Shown here one piece after another: positions 18,587 to 27,650 of a stretch of 64,000 nt of DNA. Numbering within the stretch: the stretch's first letter is position 1; the number at the start of each line of letters is the position of its first letter. The position numbers and the translations under genes are program-made. The DNA is from CAILZL01 sp050181835 (lineage in GTDB: Bacteria > Pseudomonadota > Gammaproteobacteria > Steroidobacterales > Steroidobacteraceae). The stretch is from positions 36,347-100,346 of the forward strand of contig JBFXCU010000008.1 of assembly GCA_050181835.1 (NCBI GenBank). Direction: 5' to 3'. The notes beneath the pieces are model-generated. The model was not told where the DNA came from, did no database searches, and worked only from the letters and a program-made list of their open reading frames with translations.

Positions 18587-19417
18587 ATGGCGCGAAAACG
18601 TAAACACGAAGAGCATGTCAATCACGAATCCTGGGCGATTCCTTATGGCGATCTGGTTACCTTACTGTTGGCTTTTTTTGTGGTGATGTACGCTGTTTCT
18701 ACTGTTAATGAAACCAAGTATCGAGCCGTATCCGATTCGCTGTCAGCCGCTTTTGCTGGGACGCCCCATACGCTTGCTCCGATTCAGATTGGTGATAACG
18801 CAGTCGCTGTTGATCAAGCTGCGAATGCGCCACTCGATCCACAAGGTAATCCCATAGGTCAGTCTGTGTCGCAGCTAGCGGTGCCAGTTGTTGCTAATGC
18901 AGGTGGTCTATCCGCGATGGATCGCATCGTTGGCGAAGTAGAAGCGAACATGGCGGGGCTAATTCAGCAGGACATGTTGAAGGTGCGGCGCAAAGATTAT
19001 GGAGTGGAGATCGAGATTAGTACTGATATCCTGTTTCCCAGCGGCTCTGCAACGCTATCTCCTAGTGCCACCGCCGTGTTGCAGCAATTGGCCAACACGT
19101 TGACTACCTTGCCTAATGCCGTGCGTGTTGAGGGGCATACCGACAATAAACCTATCAATACCGTTGCTTTTCCATCCAATTGGGAGTTGTCAGCAGCCCG
19201 CGCTGCGGGGGTGGTGCACTTATTCATGCAGTCTGGCGTTGCTCCATCCCGTATGGTGGTGGTTGGTCAAGGCGAGTTTCGTCCCTCTGCGAATAACGCT
19301 ACCGATGCGGGCCGTAATATTAATCGTCGCGTCATGGTGGTAATTCTCAATAATAATGACAATCCGACGGCGGCCATTACTGCGCCGACGGCAAACGATG
19401 TGACTAAACCAAATTGA
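18587..19417 (+). CDS. motD: Flagellar motor stator protein MotD (MotB family)
   Basis: Stator subunit of 276 residues that anchors the motor to peptidoglycan. A basic N-terminus (MARKRKHEEHVNHESW) precedes a single transmembrane helix containing the proton-binding Asp at residue 22 (PYGDLVTLLLAFFVVMYA). The C-terminal OmpA-like domain has LFPSGSATLSPSA, VEGHTDNKPI and NWELSAARAAGVV, all needed to bind peptidoglycan. It follows motC directly. Confidence 0.93.
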   Translation: MARKRKHEEHVNHESWAIPYGDLVTLLLAFFVVMYAVSTVNETKYRAVSDSLSAAFAGTPHTLAPIQIGDNAVAVDQAANAPLDPQGNPIGQSVSQLAVPVVANAGGLSAMDRIVGEVEANMAGLIQQDMLKVRRKDYGVEIEISTDILFPSGSATLSPSATAVLQQLANTLTTLPNAVRVEGHTDNKPINTVAFPSNWELSAARAAGVVHLFMQSGVAPSRMVVVGQGEFRPSANNATDAGRNINRRVMVVILNNNDNPTAAITAPTANDVTKPN

Positions 19418-19487
19418 CAGCGCATAAGTAGCGGCCATGTGATGCGGGTCACAATGCCATCTTGTGTGCCAGTCATTTGTCCGTGTA

Positions 19488-19503
19488 TGGCATGGAAGCT
19501 GCT
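19488..19503 (+). promoter_or_regulatory. Possible sigma-54 promoter before the DUF2802-like gene
   Basis: TGGCATG-N4-CTGCT has correctly spaced GG and GC pairs but one mismatch in each half of the consensus. It lies about 90 bases before the start at 19596, in the 178-base gap after motD. This is a weak call from sequence alone. Confidence 0.35.
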
Positions 19504-19595
19504 CCTTTCTAAGTGCAAGTGGATGTCGGCGTCGAAAAATTGACGCTGCTGTTACTTGCTTGGCGCTATGCCACGTATTTCATTGGAGCTTGGTG

Positions 19596-20066
19596 ATGCC
19601 TACACTTTCTCTTGAGTTGGTTCTGATAGCAGGTCGAATAATCGTTCTGGCCGGTTCTTTATTGATTCTGGCAATAGCTTTTAATCGTTGGCGTCGTAAT
19701 GCCGAGCGCGATGCGCAGCGTGTGTTTGAACAATTGGACTTGGTTCGTATTGAGTTGCTGTTGTTGACGGAGCGCATGGAGCGCCGCGAGTCGATTACGG
19801 CAGTGAGCGAGCACAGTGATACTGCTCCTACCCCAGTGGTTAGTGGTACTTCAAGCTCGCGTGGTTATGAACTGGCAGCGCGCTTGGCGCGTGGCGGGGC
19901 AACCTGTGAAGAATTGATTCGCAGTTGCGGTGTGTCACGCCATGAGGCTGAGTTGCTGCTGCGCCTGCATAACGCTGAAGCTGCACGTAGCAAGGACGCT
20001 GCTAAAACCAGTGACAAGCCGCTGGTCAGTGATGAGCGCCGCGCACGACTGTCGGTAGTGGGATAA
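19596..20066 (+). CDS. DUF2802-like membrane protein of flagellar loci
   Basis: A 156-residue protein with one N-terminal transmembrane helix (about residues 8-28, LVLIAGRIIVLAGSLLILAI), a short coiled segment (RRNAERDAQRVFEQLDLVRIEL) and a C-terminal helix-turn-helix-like block (AARLARGGATCEELIRSCGVSRHEAELLLRLH, read in pieces). Proteins of this layout are known beside motCD in polar flagellates and are annotated DUF2802; the function is not known. The start at 19596 is preferred to the upstream frame from 19464 because GGAG lies eight bases before it and it begins directly with the membrane helix. Confidence 0.75.
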   Translation: MPTLSLELVLIAGRIIVLAGSLLILAIAFNRWRRNAERDAQRVFEQLDLVRIELLLLTERMERRESITAVSEHSDTAPTPVVSGTSSSRGYELAARLARGGATCEELIRSCGVSRHEAELLLRLHNAEAARSKDAAKTSDKPLVSDERRARLSVVG

Positions 20067-20127
20067 TGGATTCGCTACCGTCAATGCGTTAGATAATGCG
20101 CAGCTTGATCAGGTTCTGAAATATTGG

Positions 20128-20418
20128 CTAGCGTGACTTGCCAACCTGCCATGCAAATGCCAGTACCTGCGCTACGGCGATATAGAGCTCTCGCGGGATC
20201 TCTCGTCCTAATTCTACTCGCGCTAACACCCCGGCCAGTGCGGGATCCTCATCCAGTGGTATGCCGTGTGTACGTGCCGTGGCAATGATGTGTTCGGCAA
20301 CCAGGCCGCTACCTTTGCCGATGACGCGTGGTGCGCCGCGTCCTGAATAATGCAGGGCGATCGCCATGGTCCGATTTGCAGTGGAAGGGGTCTCTACGTT
20401 TTGGTCTGATTCCGTCAT
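20128..20418 (-). CDS. Free-standing FlhB C-terminal-domain protein (EscU/YscU/HrcU switch family)
   Basis: A 96-residue soluble protein similar to the cytoplasmic domain of FlhB, without the membrane part. It has AIALHYSGRGAPRVIGKGSG, then the GLVAEHIIATARTHGIPLDE and PREELYIAVAQVLAF-like region that in FlhB follows the NPTH loop. The NPTH autocleavage motif itself is replaced, so it cannot self-cleave in the normal way. The start ATG overlaps the fliK stop by four bases, so the two are co-translated. Such FhlB-like proteins are known next to fliK, and a role in export-specificity switching is proposed, not shown here. Confidence 0.85.
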   Translation of the reverse strand: MTESDQNVETPSTANRTMAIALHYSGRGAPRVIGKGSGLVAEHIIATARTHGIPLDEDPALAGVLARVELGREIPRELYIAVAQVLAFAWQVGKSR

Positions 20419-21671
20419 GCATGTAAATCCAGTAGTCGGGTTAAGCGGGTGCTGGTATCCACTGGTTGCCCATGTAGGCACACGATTCGATCCAATTGTA
20501 GTCCGTGCTCACCTAGGGCCTCTTTCAGGGTGTCAAGCTGCTGGTTCAACGCAGTAACCAAGGGAGCAGATTCGGATCGTAGCTGTACATTCAATCGCAT
20601 ACCGCTCAATTTTATTTGTATGTGTAGAGCGCCGAGCGTGCCAATATCTAGTGCAACTTCGACGATCCAAGGCTCTTCGCTGCCAGCTTGACGCTTTTGT
20701 TCACGCTCAAATTTGAAGCGGAGTAATTCAGCGCGACCATCACGTTTTATGGGTAATTCAACTAGCCAGCTGTACATGCCTTGTTGCGCTGCTTGCGCAT
20801 TGAGTAGCTGATTGGTTTGCGTGCGCGCCAGACTGCCTTCAGCTTGTTGTCGCAGTTCGCTGAGCTGAGCTGCGCCGCCTTCCAGCATTGATAGCGTGGC
20901 TGGCCCCATGGCCATTGCCGTTAGCGGAGCCTGCATGCTGGGCATCGGTCCGGGTGGTTGGTTAGCGCTACTGGGTTGCAGCTGTAATTTGCTCAACTGC
21001 TGGCGTAGCGCTAACAAACCAGCCTTGAAATCTTGATCAATGGTTTGTTGCTGCAACAATCGGGATTCAAGAAAAACACCAGAGCGCAGTAACGCCTGCT
21101 TTAGCTCTAGTGGATCAGTCAACTCTGCGGCATTGGGTAGCCCCTTCCACAGCATAGTCAGTATTTGTTGTACTGCGTGCGGCAGCTTTTGTAATTGTTC
21201 CGGGTTGCGCGCTAACCAGCCAAGATTGGCGAGCAAGGGTGTAGCTGCGGTCTGACGTGGCAGGTAGCGACGCAGTGCCTCTTCGAGGGTGTGATCAGTG
21301 CGCGTTTCATCTATTGATTCCAGTGCCAGAACCGGTGTGTCACGCAGCACTCGCAGTTTTAATTGCTCACCGTTTAATGGGCCGGTGCTATGTCCGGAAG
21401 CCAATCTGGCTGGTAGCTGCTGATTGGCCACCTGTAACCACAGCTGCCCAGTCGTTGCATCACGTATTGCCGTTGCTTCCATAATCGTACCCACGCGCCA
21501 CATCGATATCAACCGTGGTAACGGCGCTGAGGTGGCGGAGCGCGCTTCATTGGCAGACAGCAGATCAATACGCATTGAAGTAACGGAACCGTGGTGCGTG
21601 AGGGGTGTGACTACAGTCATCGGCAGCTGATTGGTTTTACTTAAGTAATGGTCGTTGATCCGATTAGGCAT
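20415..21671 (-). CDS. fliK: Flagellar hook-length control protein FliK
   Basis: Secreted molecular ruler of up to 418 residues. The N-terminal half is Gln/Leu-rich and poorly conserved. The C-terminal Flg_hook domain shows YSWLVELPIKRDGRAELLRF, then IVEVALDIGTLGALHIQIKL and LNVQLRSESAPLVTALNQQL, the conserved core that contacts FlhB. The start is uncertain: methionines at 21671, 21620 and 21575 are all possible and none has a strong ribosome site. It is divergent from the cheA operon. Confidence 0.88.
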   Translation of the reverse strand: MPNRINDHYLSKTNQLPMTVVTPLTHHGSVTSMRIDLLSANEARSATSAPLPRLISMWRVGTIMEATAIRDATTGQLWLQVANQQLPARLASGHSTGPLNGEQLKLRVLRDTPVLALESIDETRTDHTLEEALRRYLPRQTAATPLLANLGWLARNPEQLQKLPHAVQQILTMLWKGLPNAAELTDPLELKQALLRSGVFLESRLLQQQTIDQDFKAGLLALRQQLSKLQLQPSSANQPPGPMPSMQAPLTAMAMGPATLSMLEGGAAQLSELRQQAEGSLARTQTNQLLNAQAAQQGMYSWLVELPIKRDGRAELLRFKFEREQKRQAGSEEPWIVEVALDIGTLGALHIQIKLSGMRLNVQLRSESAPLVTALNQQLDTLKEALGEHGLQLDRIVCLHGQPVDTSTRLTRLLDLHA

Positions 21672-21771
21672 CTCAAGATACGTGCCCGCTATGGGAAGCC
21701 AAGGTGATTAGATTCACTGGAAGGGTCATTATCTATCTCCCTAATAGTCCACTAATGCGACCTGTCACACC

Positions 21772-21798
21772 TTAAGAGACGGCAGTCGTTGCCGATAT
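21772..21798 (+). promoter_or_regulatory. Sigma-28 (FliA) promoter of the cheA operon
   Basis: TTAAG, then exactly 14 bases, then GCCGATAT is an excellent FliA promoter. Transcription would begin near 21806, about 45 bases before the STAS gene. It drives the STAS-cheA-mcp-cheW-cheR-cheD-cheB run. Confidence 0.8.
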
Positions 21799-21851
21799 GC
21801 AACTGGGCGACGTGACTTTATCGTGTATCACTAGACATAAACCTCTTGGCT

Positions 21852-22280
21852 ATGAAACAAGCAAAACGCAATGCTAAAGCCGAATCAATGGCGGAATCCG
21901 TCGCTGTCAGTGCGAATACTAGTGCAGTAGAGCTGCCGGATATTGCCTATGTTGAGCAGTTGCTAGCCGTTTCTGAATCAGTTGCACAGCCTACGATAAG
22001 TCGGGTTATCAAGTTGCCAACGCAATGTCAATTACGTGACACAGTGGAGTTCAAACAGCAATTGATGGCTTGCCTTGACAGTAACAGTGTCGAGATCGAT
22101 GTCGCTGCAGTGACTAGGGTAGATACCGCGTTTATGCAGCTATTAACAGTGTTTGTACGCAGCTATACGCATGACAATAGGTCAATAAAATGGTTGAACA
22201 TCAACGCCGTATTTGCAGAAGCAACGATGTTACTTGGCTTGCAGTCCGCGCTAAAGGTTCCTGATCTGAGCTTGGTATGA
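21852..22280 (+). CDS. STAS-domain protein at the head of the chemotaxis operon
   Basis: A 142-residue cytoplasmic protein. An N-terminal hydrophilic segment of about 45 residues precedes a STAS domain (residues 50-140) with VEIDVAAVTRVDTAFMQLL, the position where anti-sigma-factor antagonists carry the phosphorylated Ser or Thr. Here the residues are D-T-A, as commonly seen in STAS proteins of chemotaxis and toluene-tolerance families. ATG 21852 is preferred to the TTG two codons earlier. It overlaps cheA by four bases. Its role in signalling is not known. Confidence 0.8.
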   Translation: MKQAKRNAKAESMAESVAVSANTSAVELPDIAYVEQLLAVSESVAQPTISRVIKLPTQCQLRDTVEFKQQLMACLDSNSVEIDVAAVTRVDTAFMQLLTVFVRSYTHDNRSIKWLNINAVFAEATMLLGLQSALKVPDLSLV

Positions 22281-24301
22281 CAATAGATCTAGCCCAGTTT
22301 CATGAGTCATTTTTCGAAGAAAGCTTCGAGGCGCTTGATTCTATGGAAGCGGCCCTGCTCAAGCTCAATCCTGGGGCTCCAGAAGCTGAATTGATCAATA
22401 CCATTTTCCGTGTAGCGCATTCCATCAAGGGTGGTAGTGCAACGTTCGGCTTTACCGAAATCACATCATTCACACATACGACGGAGACGTTTCTGGATGA
22501 GCTGCGTAGCAATCGTATGCAGGTAAGCAAAGATATTATGGATTTACTGCTAAAGGCAGTTGATGTGATGCGAGATATGCTACGCGCGGTACAGAATAAG
22601 AACGAAATTGATGTGCAGCGAGTGGCCGACCTGCAGTTCGACCTAGAAGTGGCCATCATACAGAAAGCCCCGTCCATGGTGGATGCTGTGCCAACAACTA
22701 GCAGTCCAGCAGTAGTTAGTAGGGATGCGGCATTGCCTGTCTGGCAAATTCACTTTCGCCCTTATCCACAGCTATTTGTATATGGCAATGATCCATTACG
22801 CATGCTGCGTGAGTTAGGTGAGCTCGGTACGGTGAACGTAATGGTCAACACCAATGAGTTGCCTGGTTTGAAAGAGTTAGATGCAGAGTCCTGTCTGTTG
22901 TCATGGGAGTTGCACCTGGCGACGGAAGTCACCCGCGAAGTGATTGCGCAGGTATTTGATTGGGCTGAAGGTGATTGTCATCTGGAAATTAAACTCCTGG
23001 AAAAGTCAGCCAAAACGTCACTTGAGCCAGTGATTGCCGATGCTGGTAATAGCCAGAATGTGGTGCCGTTGAAATCCATTACCGTGGAGCCGGTTGCAGA
23101 AAATATCCGCAACTCGGTTGGCGATTCGGGTTCTATACGCGTCAGTATCGAAAAAATAGATGAATTGCTAAATGCTGTCGGTGAGCTGGTGATCACTCAA
23201 TCGATGCTTGGGCAGCTGGGTTCGCACGTCAAAGGCGATGTAGCAGAGCAGCTACGTTCTGGCTTGACGCAGTTGGAACGCAATGTGCGTGAGTTGCAAG
23301 AGAATGTCATGCGCGTGCGCATGTTGCCGATCAGTTTCGTATTCAGTCGCTTTCCGCGTATGGTACGTGATCTGAGTTCGCGCCTTGGTAAAGATATTGA
23401 TTTGAAGATGACGGGTGAAAATACCGAGCTGGATAAGACGGTGATGGAAAGAATAGGTGATCCGCTAACTCACTTGATCCGCAATAGTATTGATCACGGT
23501 ATCGAGGGCAAGGAAGCGCGCATTGCTGCCGGTAAGCCTGCTATTGGTACGGTGTATCTCAATGCTTATCATAAAGGTGGCAACATCATTATTGAAGTCA
23601 AAGATGATGGCGGTGGCATGAATAAGGAGAGAATTCTGACCAAGGCTTGCGAGCGTGGACTGGTTGGTGTGGATGACATGCTGACTGATGAGCAGATTTG
23701 CGATTTGATTTTTGTTCCTGGCTTTTCCACTGCAGAAAAGACCAGCGATGTATCTGGTCGTGGCGTCGGCATGGACGTTGTGCGTCGCAATGTTAAGGAA
23801 CTAGGGGGCTCGATTGAAGTACGTAGCGATGCCGGTAAAGGCTCGTGTTTCGTGATCACACTACCGCTGACATTGTCCATTGTGGATGGTCAGTCGGTGT
23901 CCGTCGGCGATGAAAATTACATCGTGCCACTTACCGCGATTATCGAATCAATGCAACTCAAGCCATCAATGGTGAATTTGGTTGCAGGTCGGGGTGAGGT
24001 ATTCCGTTTCCGCGATGAGTACCTGCCAATTATACGCTTGCATAAGTTGTTTGATGCTACGCCGCGAGCACTGCAGTTGACCGATGGCCTGTTGATGGTC
24101 GTTGAAGGCGAGGGTCGCAAGGTGGGGTTGTTTGTTGATGATTTGCTGGGCCAGCAACAGGTTGTCATTAAATCTCTGGAAGCCAATTATCGGTCAGTGG
24201 CAGGTATTTCTGGTGCCACTATTCTCGGTGATGGATCAGTTGCGTTAATTCTGGATGTTCCGGGAATTATCCGGATCGGTACCGAACGATTGGCGGCTTG
24301 A
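22277..24301 (+). CDS. cheA: Chemotaxis histidine kinase CheA
   Basis: Central kinase of 674 residues. The P1 Hpt domain has phosphoacceptor H48 (FRVAHSIKGGSATFGF). A variable P2 region is followed by the dimerisation domain with IRVSIEKIDELLNAVGELVI, the ATPase domain (N box LTHLIRNSIDHGIE, G1 DDGGGMN, G2 GRGVGMDVVRRN) and a C-terminal CheW-like regulatory domain (LPLTLSIVDGQSV ... VGLFVDDLLGQQQVVIKSLE). All motifs are intact. It is coupled to the STAS gene through ATGA. Confidence 0.97.
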   Translation: MTIDLAQFHESFFEESFEALDSMEAALLKLNPGAPEAELINTIFRVAHSIKGGSATFGFTEITSFTHTTETFLDELRSNRMQVSKDIMDLLLKAVDVMRDMLRAVQNKNEIDVQRVADLQFDLEVAIIQKAPSMVDAVPTTSSPAVVSRDAALPVWQIHFRPYPQLFVYGNDPLRMLRELGELGTVNVMVNTNELPGLKELDAESCLLSWELHLATEVTREVIAQVFDWAEGDCHLEIKLLEKSAKTSLEPVIADAGNSQNVVPLKSITVEPVAENIRNSVGDSGSIRVSIEKIDELLNAVGELVITQSMLGQLGSHVKGDVAEQLRSGLTQLERNVRELQENVMRVRMLPISFVFSRFPRMVRDLSSRLGKDIDLKMTGENTELDKTVMERIGDPLTHLIRNSIDHGIEGKEARIAAGKPAIGTVYLNAYHKGGNIIIEVKDDGGGMNKERILTKACERGLVGVDDMLTDEQICDLIFVPGFSTAEKTSDVSGRGVGMDVVRRNVKELGGSIEVRSDAGKGSCFVITLPLTLSIVDGQSVSVGDENYIVPLTAIIESMQLKPSMVNLVAGRGEVFRFRDEYLPIIRLHKLFDATPRALQLTDGLLMVVEGEGRKVGLFVDDLLGQQQVVIKSLEANYRSVAGISGATILGDGSVALILDVPGIIRIGTERLAA

Positions 24302-24349
24302 TAAATATGGTTTGCAAAACTGGATATAGCGATATCAGTGGAGACGGGT

Positions 24350-26050
24350 ATGAAATTAGTTAACTTCAGTGTCAGAGCGCGATTATTTGCAACCTTGGGA
24401 TTGTTGGCAGGGCTGTTGTGTGTGGTCGGCGCCATTGGTTTTATCGGCCTGCGTAGCATTAATAACAATCTCGATACCATGTTTCATGGACGGCTTGAAC
24501 CAGCCAGCTGGGTGGATAAGCTCACTGCTGAACATCGTATCGGCATTGAGTCTATTGAGTTGGCTGCCATCAAGCAGGATGCGGATTCAGTCGCAATAGC
24601 AATAAAGGCTATCAATGGAAAAAGCGATGACATTAAAGCAACTTTGGAAAAGTTACAAAGCGCTCATGGTTCCGAAGCGGAGCGAGAATTGATCGCTGGC
24701 TTCGGAGTATTGAGCAATGCAATTCTGGCTATCAATCAAAATGCGCTCGTCAGCATACAGTCTGGTGCTTTTGATAAGGCAGAAAGCGCCATGCTCGAAC
24801 AGGCGCGTCCCAAGTACGAGCATTTGATCAAACATGTGGATGAGCTTAAGGCGGCGCAAATTAGCGCAGCTCAGACGGCATGGGATGAAGCACAAGTACA
24901 GTTTCGTACCCAGGGTTTCGTCATTATTAGCGCGATTTTATTAGGTGTGTGTCTTGCTGGAGTCTTTGGCATCGTGTTGGTGCGGTCGATTGTCAATGCG
25001 ATCAAGATGGCAGTGAATATTGCTGATCGTATTGCTCATGGTGAGGTTGGCAATCATGTGGATGTGAGTGGCAGCGGTGAGCTGGGTATGTTGCTCACTG
25101 CATTGAAGGTTATGGATGGAAAGCTGGTAGAGATTGTCACTTCCGTGCGCACTACGGCAGATGCAGTTGGCAGTGCTGCCGGTGAGTTGTCGCAAGGCAA
25201 TGATGATCTCTCCAGTCGTACTCAGGAGCAGGCATCTGCACTGGAGGAAACCGCTGCCAGCATGGAGGAAATGACTTCTACCGTGAAACAGAATGCTGAC
25301 AATGCCCGGCAGGCTAACCAGTTGGCCTACGGTGCGCGAGAACAGGCTGAGCGAGGTGGTCTGGTGGTGCAGCGCGCGATTGGTGCCATGGTGGAAATTA
25401 ATAATTCCAGTCGTCGCATCGCCGACATTATCGGGGTGATTGACGAAATTGCATTTCAGACCAACTTGTTAGCCTTGAACGCAGCGGTGGAAGCGGCGCG
25501 CGCTGGTGAGCAAGGCCGTGGCTTTGCCGTGGTAGCTACCGAAGTGCGTAATCTGGCGCAACGTAGTGCCAGTGCAGCGAAAGAAATCAAAGGTCTCATC
25601 AGTGATTCTGTAGACAAGGTGAAGGTTGGTTCTGCACTGGTTGATGAGTCTGGCAAGACGCTTTCCGAAATCATGGATAGCGTCAAGAAAGTAACCGATA
25701 TAGTTGCTGAAATTGCTGCCGCCAGCCAGGAGCAATCCTCTGGTATCGAGCAGGTGAATAATGCGGTTACACAAATGGACGGCGTGACACAGCAAAATGC
25801 CGCTTTAGTAGAGCAGGCGGCGGCAGCCAGCAAAGCGATGCAACAACAAGCGGCATCATTGGTGCAGCAGATTAATTTCTTTAAGACGCTAGAGCAGCGT
25901 GGCACAAATGAGGTTCTAACTCAGTTGGTGGCAACGAAATCGACTGCTGCCGTAAAACAGTCGAGCAGAGCGGTAACCAGGCCTGTGGTAGTGCCAAGTC
26001 GACAGCTGGCTAAAGCCAGTGGTGACGACAGTGTATGGAAGGACTTCTAA
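24350..26050 (+). CDS. Methyl-accepting chemotaxis protein with C-terminal pentapeptide tether
   Basis: Transmembrane chemoreceptor of 566 residues. There are two membrane helices (about residues 10-32 and 188-210) around a four-helix-bundle type periplasmic sensor domain of about 150 residues, then a HAMP domain. The signalling hairpin has the conserved tip DEIAFQTNLLALNAAVEAAR and Glu/Gln methylation heptads (SRTQEQASALEETAASMEEM). A flexible tail ends in VWKDF, which fits the x-W-x-x-F docking pentapeptide of CheR and CheB, both encoded nearby. Start ATG 24350 follows GGAG at six bases; a GTG four codons earlier is the alternative. The ligand is unknown. Confidence 0.94.
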   Translation: MKLVNFSVRARLFATLGLLAGLLCVVGAIGFIGLRSINNNLDTMFHGRLEPASWVDKLTAEHRIGIESIELAAIKQDADSVAIAIKAINGKSDDIKATLEKLQSAHGSEAERELIAGFGVLSNAILAINQNALVSIQSGAFDKAESAMLEQARPKYEHLIKHVDELKAAQISAAQTAWDEAQVQFRTQGFVIISAILLGVCLAGVFGIVLVRSIVNAIKMAVNIADRIAHGEVGNHVDVSGSGELGMLLTALKVMDGKLVEIVTSVRTTADAVGSAAGELSQGNDDLSSRTQEQASALEETAASMEEMTSTVKQNADNARQANQLAYGAREQAERGGLVVQRAIGAMVEINNSSRRIADIIGVIDEIAFQTNLLALNAAVEAARAGEQGRGFAVVATEVRNLAQRSASAAKEIKGLISDSVDKVKVGSALVDESGKTLSEIMDSVKKVTDIVAEIAAASQEQSSGIEQVNNAVTQMDGVTQQNAALVEQAAAASKAMQQQAASLVQQINFFKTLEQRGTNEVLTQLVATKSTAAVKQSSRAVTRPVVVPSRQLAKASGDDSVWKDF

Positions 26051-26176
26051 GTAAGTGGATTGTATGGTGCCTTTTCTGGCTCATTCTGGCGTAGTCAGTG
26101 AGGTGTCTCTCGTTACTGCGGTACGCGGCGATGGGCAGAAAATCCTGCCATTATCTGTACAGTATTGGAGATTCAT

Positions 26177-26704
26177 ATGAGTGTGGTTTCTGCTAATTCG
26201 CTCGAACAAGAAGCTGAACTGCTCGTTGGTAAAGTTCCTGGAATCACCAAGCAGATGTTGACGTTTGTTTTGGGCGATGAAACCTATGGAGTGGATATTC
26301 TGCGCGTACAGGAAATTCGTGGTTGGCAGCCAGTCACACGAATCCCGCAATCACCGCGCCACGTGCTGGGCGTATTAAATCTGCGTGGCTCCATCGTGCC
26401 TATCGTTGATTTACGTATGCGGCTTGATTTTTCCAGCGCTGAATACACTGGTGTAACGGTCATTATTGTCATGTCGATCAAGTCACCCGTCGGACAGCGT
26501 GATGTCGGAGTGGTGGTTGACTCGGTGTCTGATGTTGTGGATGTCAATACCAGTAACATAAAGCCTGCGCCAGACTTTGGGTCGCGGGCTAATACTGGGT
26601 ATATACAGGGTTTAATCACCATTGCTGAGCGAATGGTGATGCTGCTGGATATTGATCAGTTGGTTGTCGATGACATCATAAGCAACGCTGCAATGGTGGC
26701 TTGA
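26177..26704 (+). CDS. cheW: Chemotaxis coupling protein CheW
   Basis: Adaptor joining receptors and CheA, 175 residues. The CheW fold is visible as MLTFVLGDETYGVDILRVQEI, then RIPQSPRHVLGVLNLRGSIV and PIVDLRMRLDF, ending with YIQGLITIAERMVMLLDIDQ. Start ATG 26177 follows TTGGAG at six bases. It stands about 125 bases after the receptor gene with no obvious promoter, so it is probably co-transcribed. Confidence 0.96.
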   Translation: MSVVSANSLEQEAELLVGKVPGITKQMLTFVLGDETYGVDILRVQEIRGWQPVTRIPQSPRHVLGVLNLRGSIVPIVDLRMRLDFSSAEYTGVTVIIVMSIKSPVGQRDVGVVVDSVSDVVDVNTSNIKPAPDFGSRANTGYIQGLITIAERMVMLLDIDQLVVDDIISNAAMVA

Positions 26705-26771
26705 TTGCCGTTATGTGATGGCATAGCAACTCATAATGGATTTTGCCAATTACGATGAGCGATGAGTATCG

Positions 26772-27650
26772 ATGTTCATGTTGTCATCTCAGTTCGAAAA
26801 ATCAGTGCCTTCCGCTAACCTTGCTGTGCAGTTGGGTGATCAGGAATTCGATTTCATCCGTACCGTTGTAGAGAAGAACGCCGGGATTGTTCTCAATAGC
26901 ACCAAGCGGCAGTTGGTACAGGGGAGGTTGGCGCGACGGATTCGAGATCTAGGGTTGCAATCATTTGGCGAATATTGTGAATTAGTGCGCAATGGTGGCC
27001 CGGAAGAACTGATCGAACTAATTAATTCGATTACCACCAATGTCACGGCATTTTTCCGTGAAAGTCACCATTTTGATGTTTTGAAAACATTGATGCTGCC
27101 AGAGTCAATTATTCGCAATGAGAAGACGCGCCGCTTGCGAATCTGGTCAGCCGGCTGCTCAAGTGGCGAAGAGCCTTATTCGATAGCGATGACTGCCGCC
27201 GATTTCATGGCCAAATTGCGCGATTGGGACTTCAAGATTCTTGCCACTGACATTGACAGCGAGATACTCGAGACAGCAGCACAGGGCATTTATTCGGCAG
27301 ATCGTTCCCGAGGCCTTTCCGCCGAACGTCAGCAACGTTTCTTCAGTATGGGTACGGGTGAGTATGCCGGTCAGGTACGTGTCAAGCCGGCACTACAAGC
27401 GATGATTGCTTTTCGTACTCTCAACTTGATGCATAAATGGCCGATGCAGGGACCATTCGATGTGATCTTCTGTCGTAATGTGATGATTTACTTTGATCAA
27501 TCAACTAGAGAAAAATTGCTGGAAAGGTATGCCCAGTTGTTGGCTGATGGTGGATATTTGTGTTTGGGGCATTCTGAATCTATTCAGATGCAGTGCACAC
27601 AGTTCAAGCTGGTTGGTAACACTATTTACAGAAAATTAGAGACTAATTAG
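26772..27650 (+). CDS. cheR: Chemotaxis methyltransferase CheR
   Basis: SAM-dependent glutamate methyltransferase for receptors, 292 residues. The N-terminal all-helical CheR domain includes LVQGRLARRIRDLGLQSFGEY and ITTNVTAFFRESHHF. The catalytic domain has the SAM loop LRIWSAGCSSGEEPYSIAM, ILATDIDSEILETAAQGIY, and FDVIFCRNVMIYFD. A beta-subdomain that docks a receptor pentapeptide is expected in this family. The start lacks a clear ribosome site; the second methionine, two codons later, is equally possible. Confidence 0.96.
   Translation: MFMLSSQFEKSVPSANLAVQLGDQEFDFIRTVVEKNAGIVLNSTKRQLVQGRLARRIRDLGLQSFGEYCELVRNGGPEELIELINSITTNVTAFFRESHHFDVLKTLMLPESIIRNEKTRRLRIWSAGCSSGEEPYSIAMTAADFMAKLRDWDFKILATDIDSEILETAAQGIYSADRSRGLSAERQQRFFSMGTGEYAGQVRVKPALQAMIAFRTLNLMHKWPMQGPFDVIFCRNVMIYFDQSTREKLLERYAQLLADGGYLCLGHSESIQMQCTQFKLVGNTIYRKLETN

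Noticed and set aside
26126..26148. Hairpin GGCAG-N6-CTGCC before cheW as a terminator
   Set aside because: Short stem without a T-run, inside an operon that is otherwise continuous.
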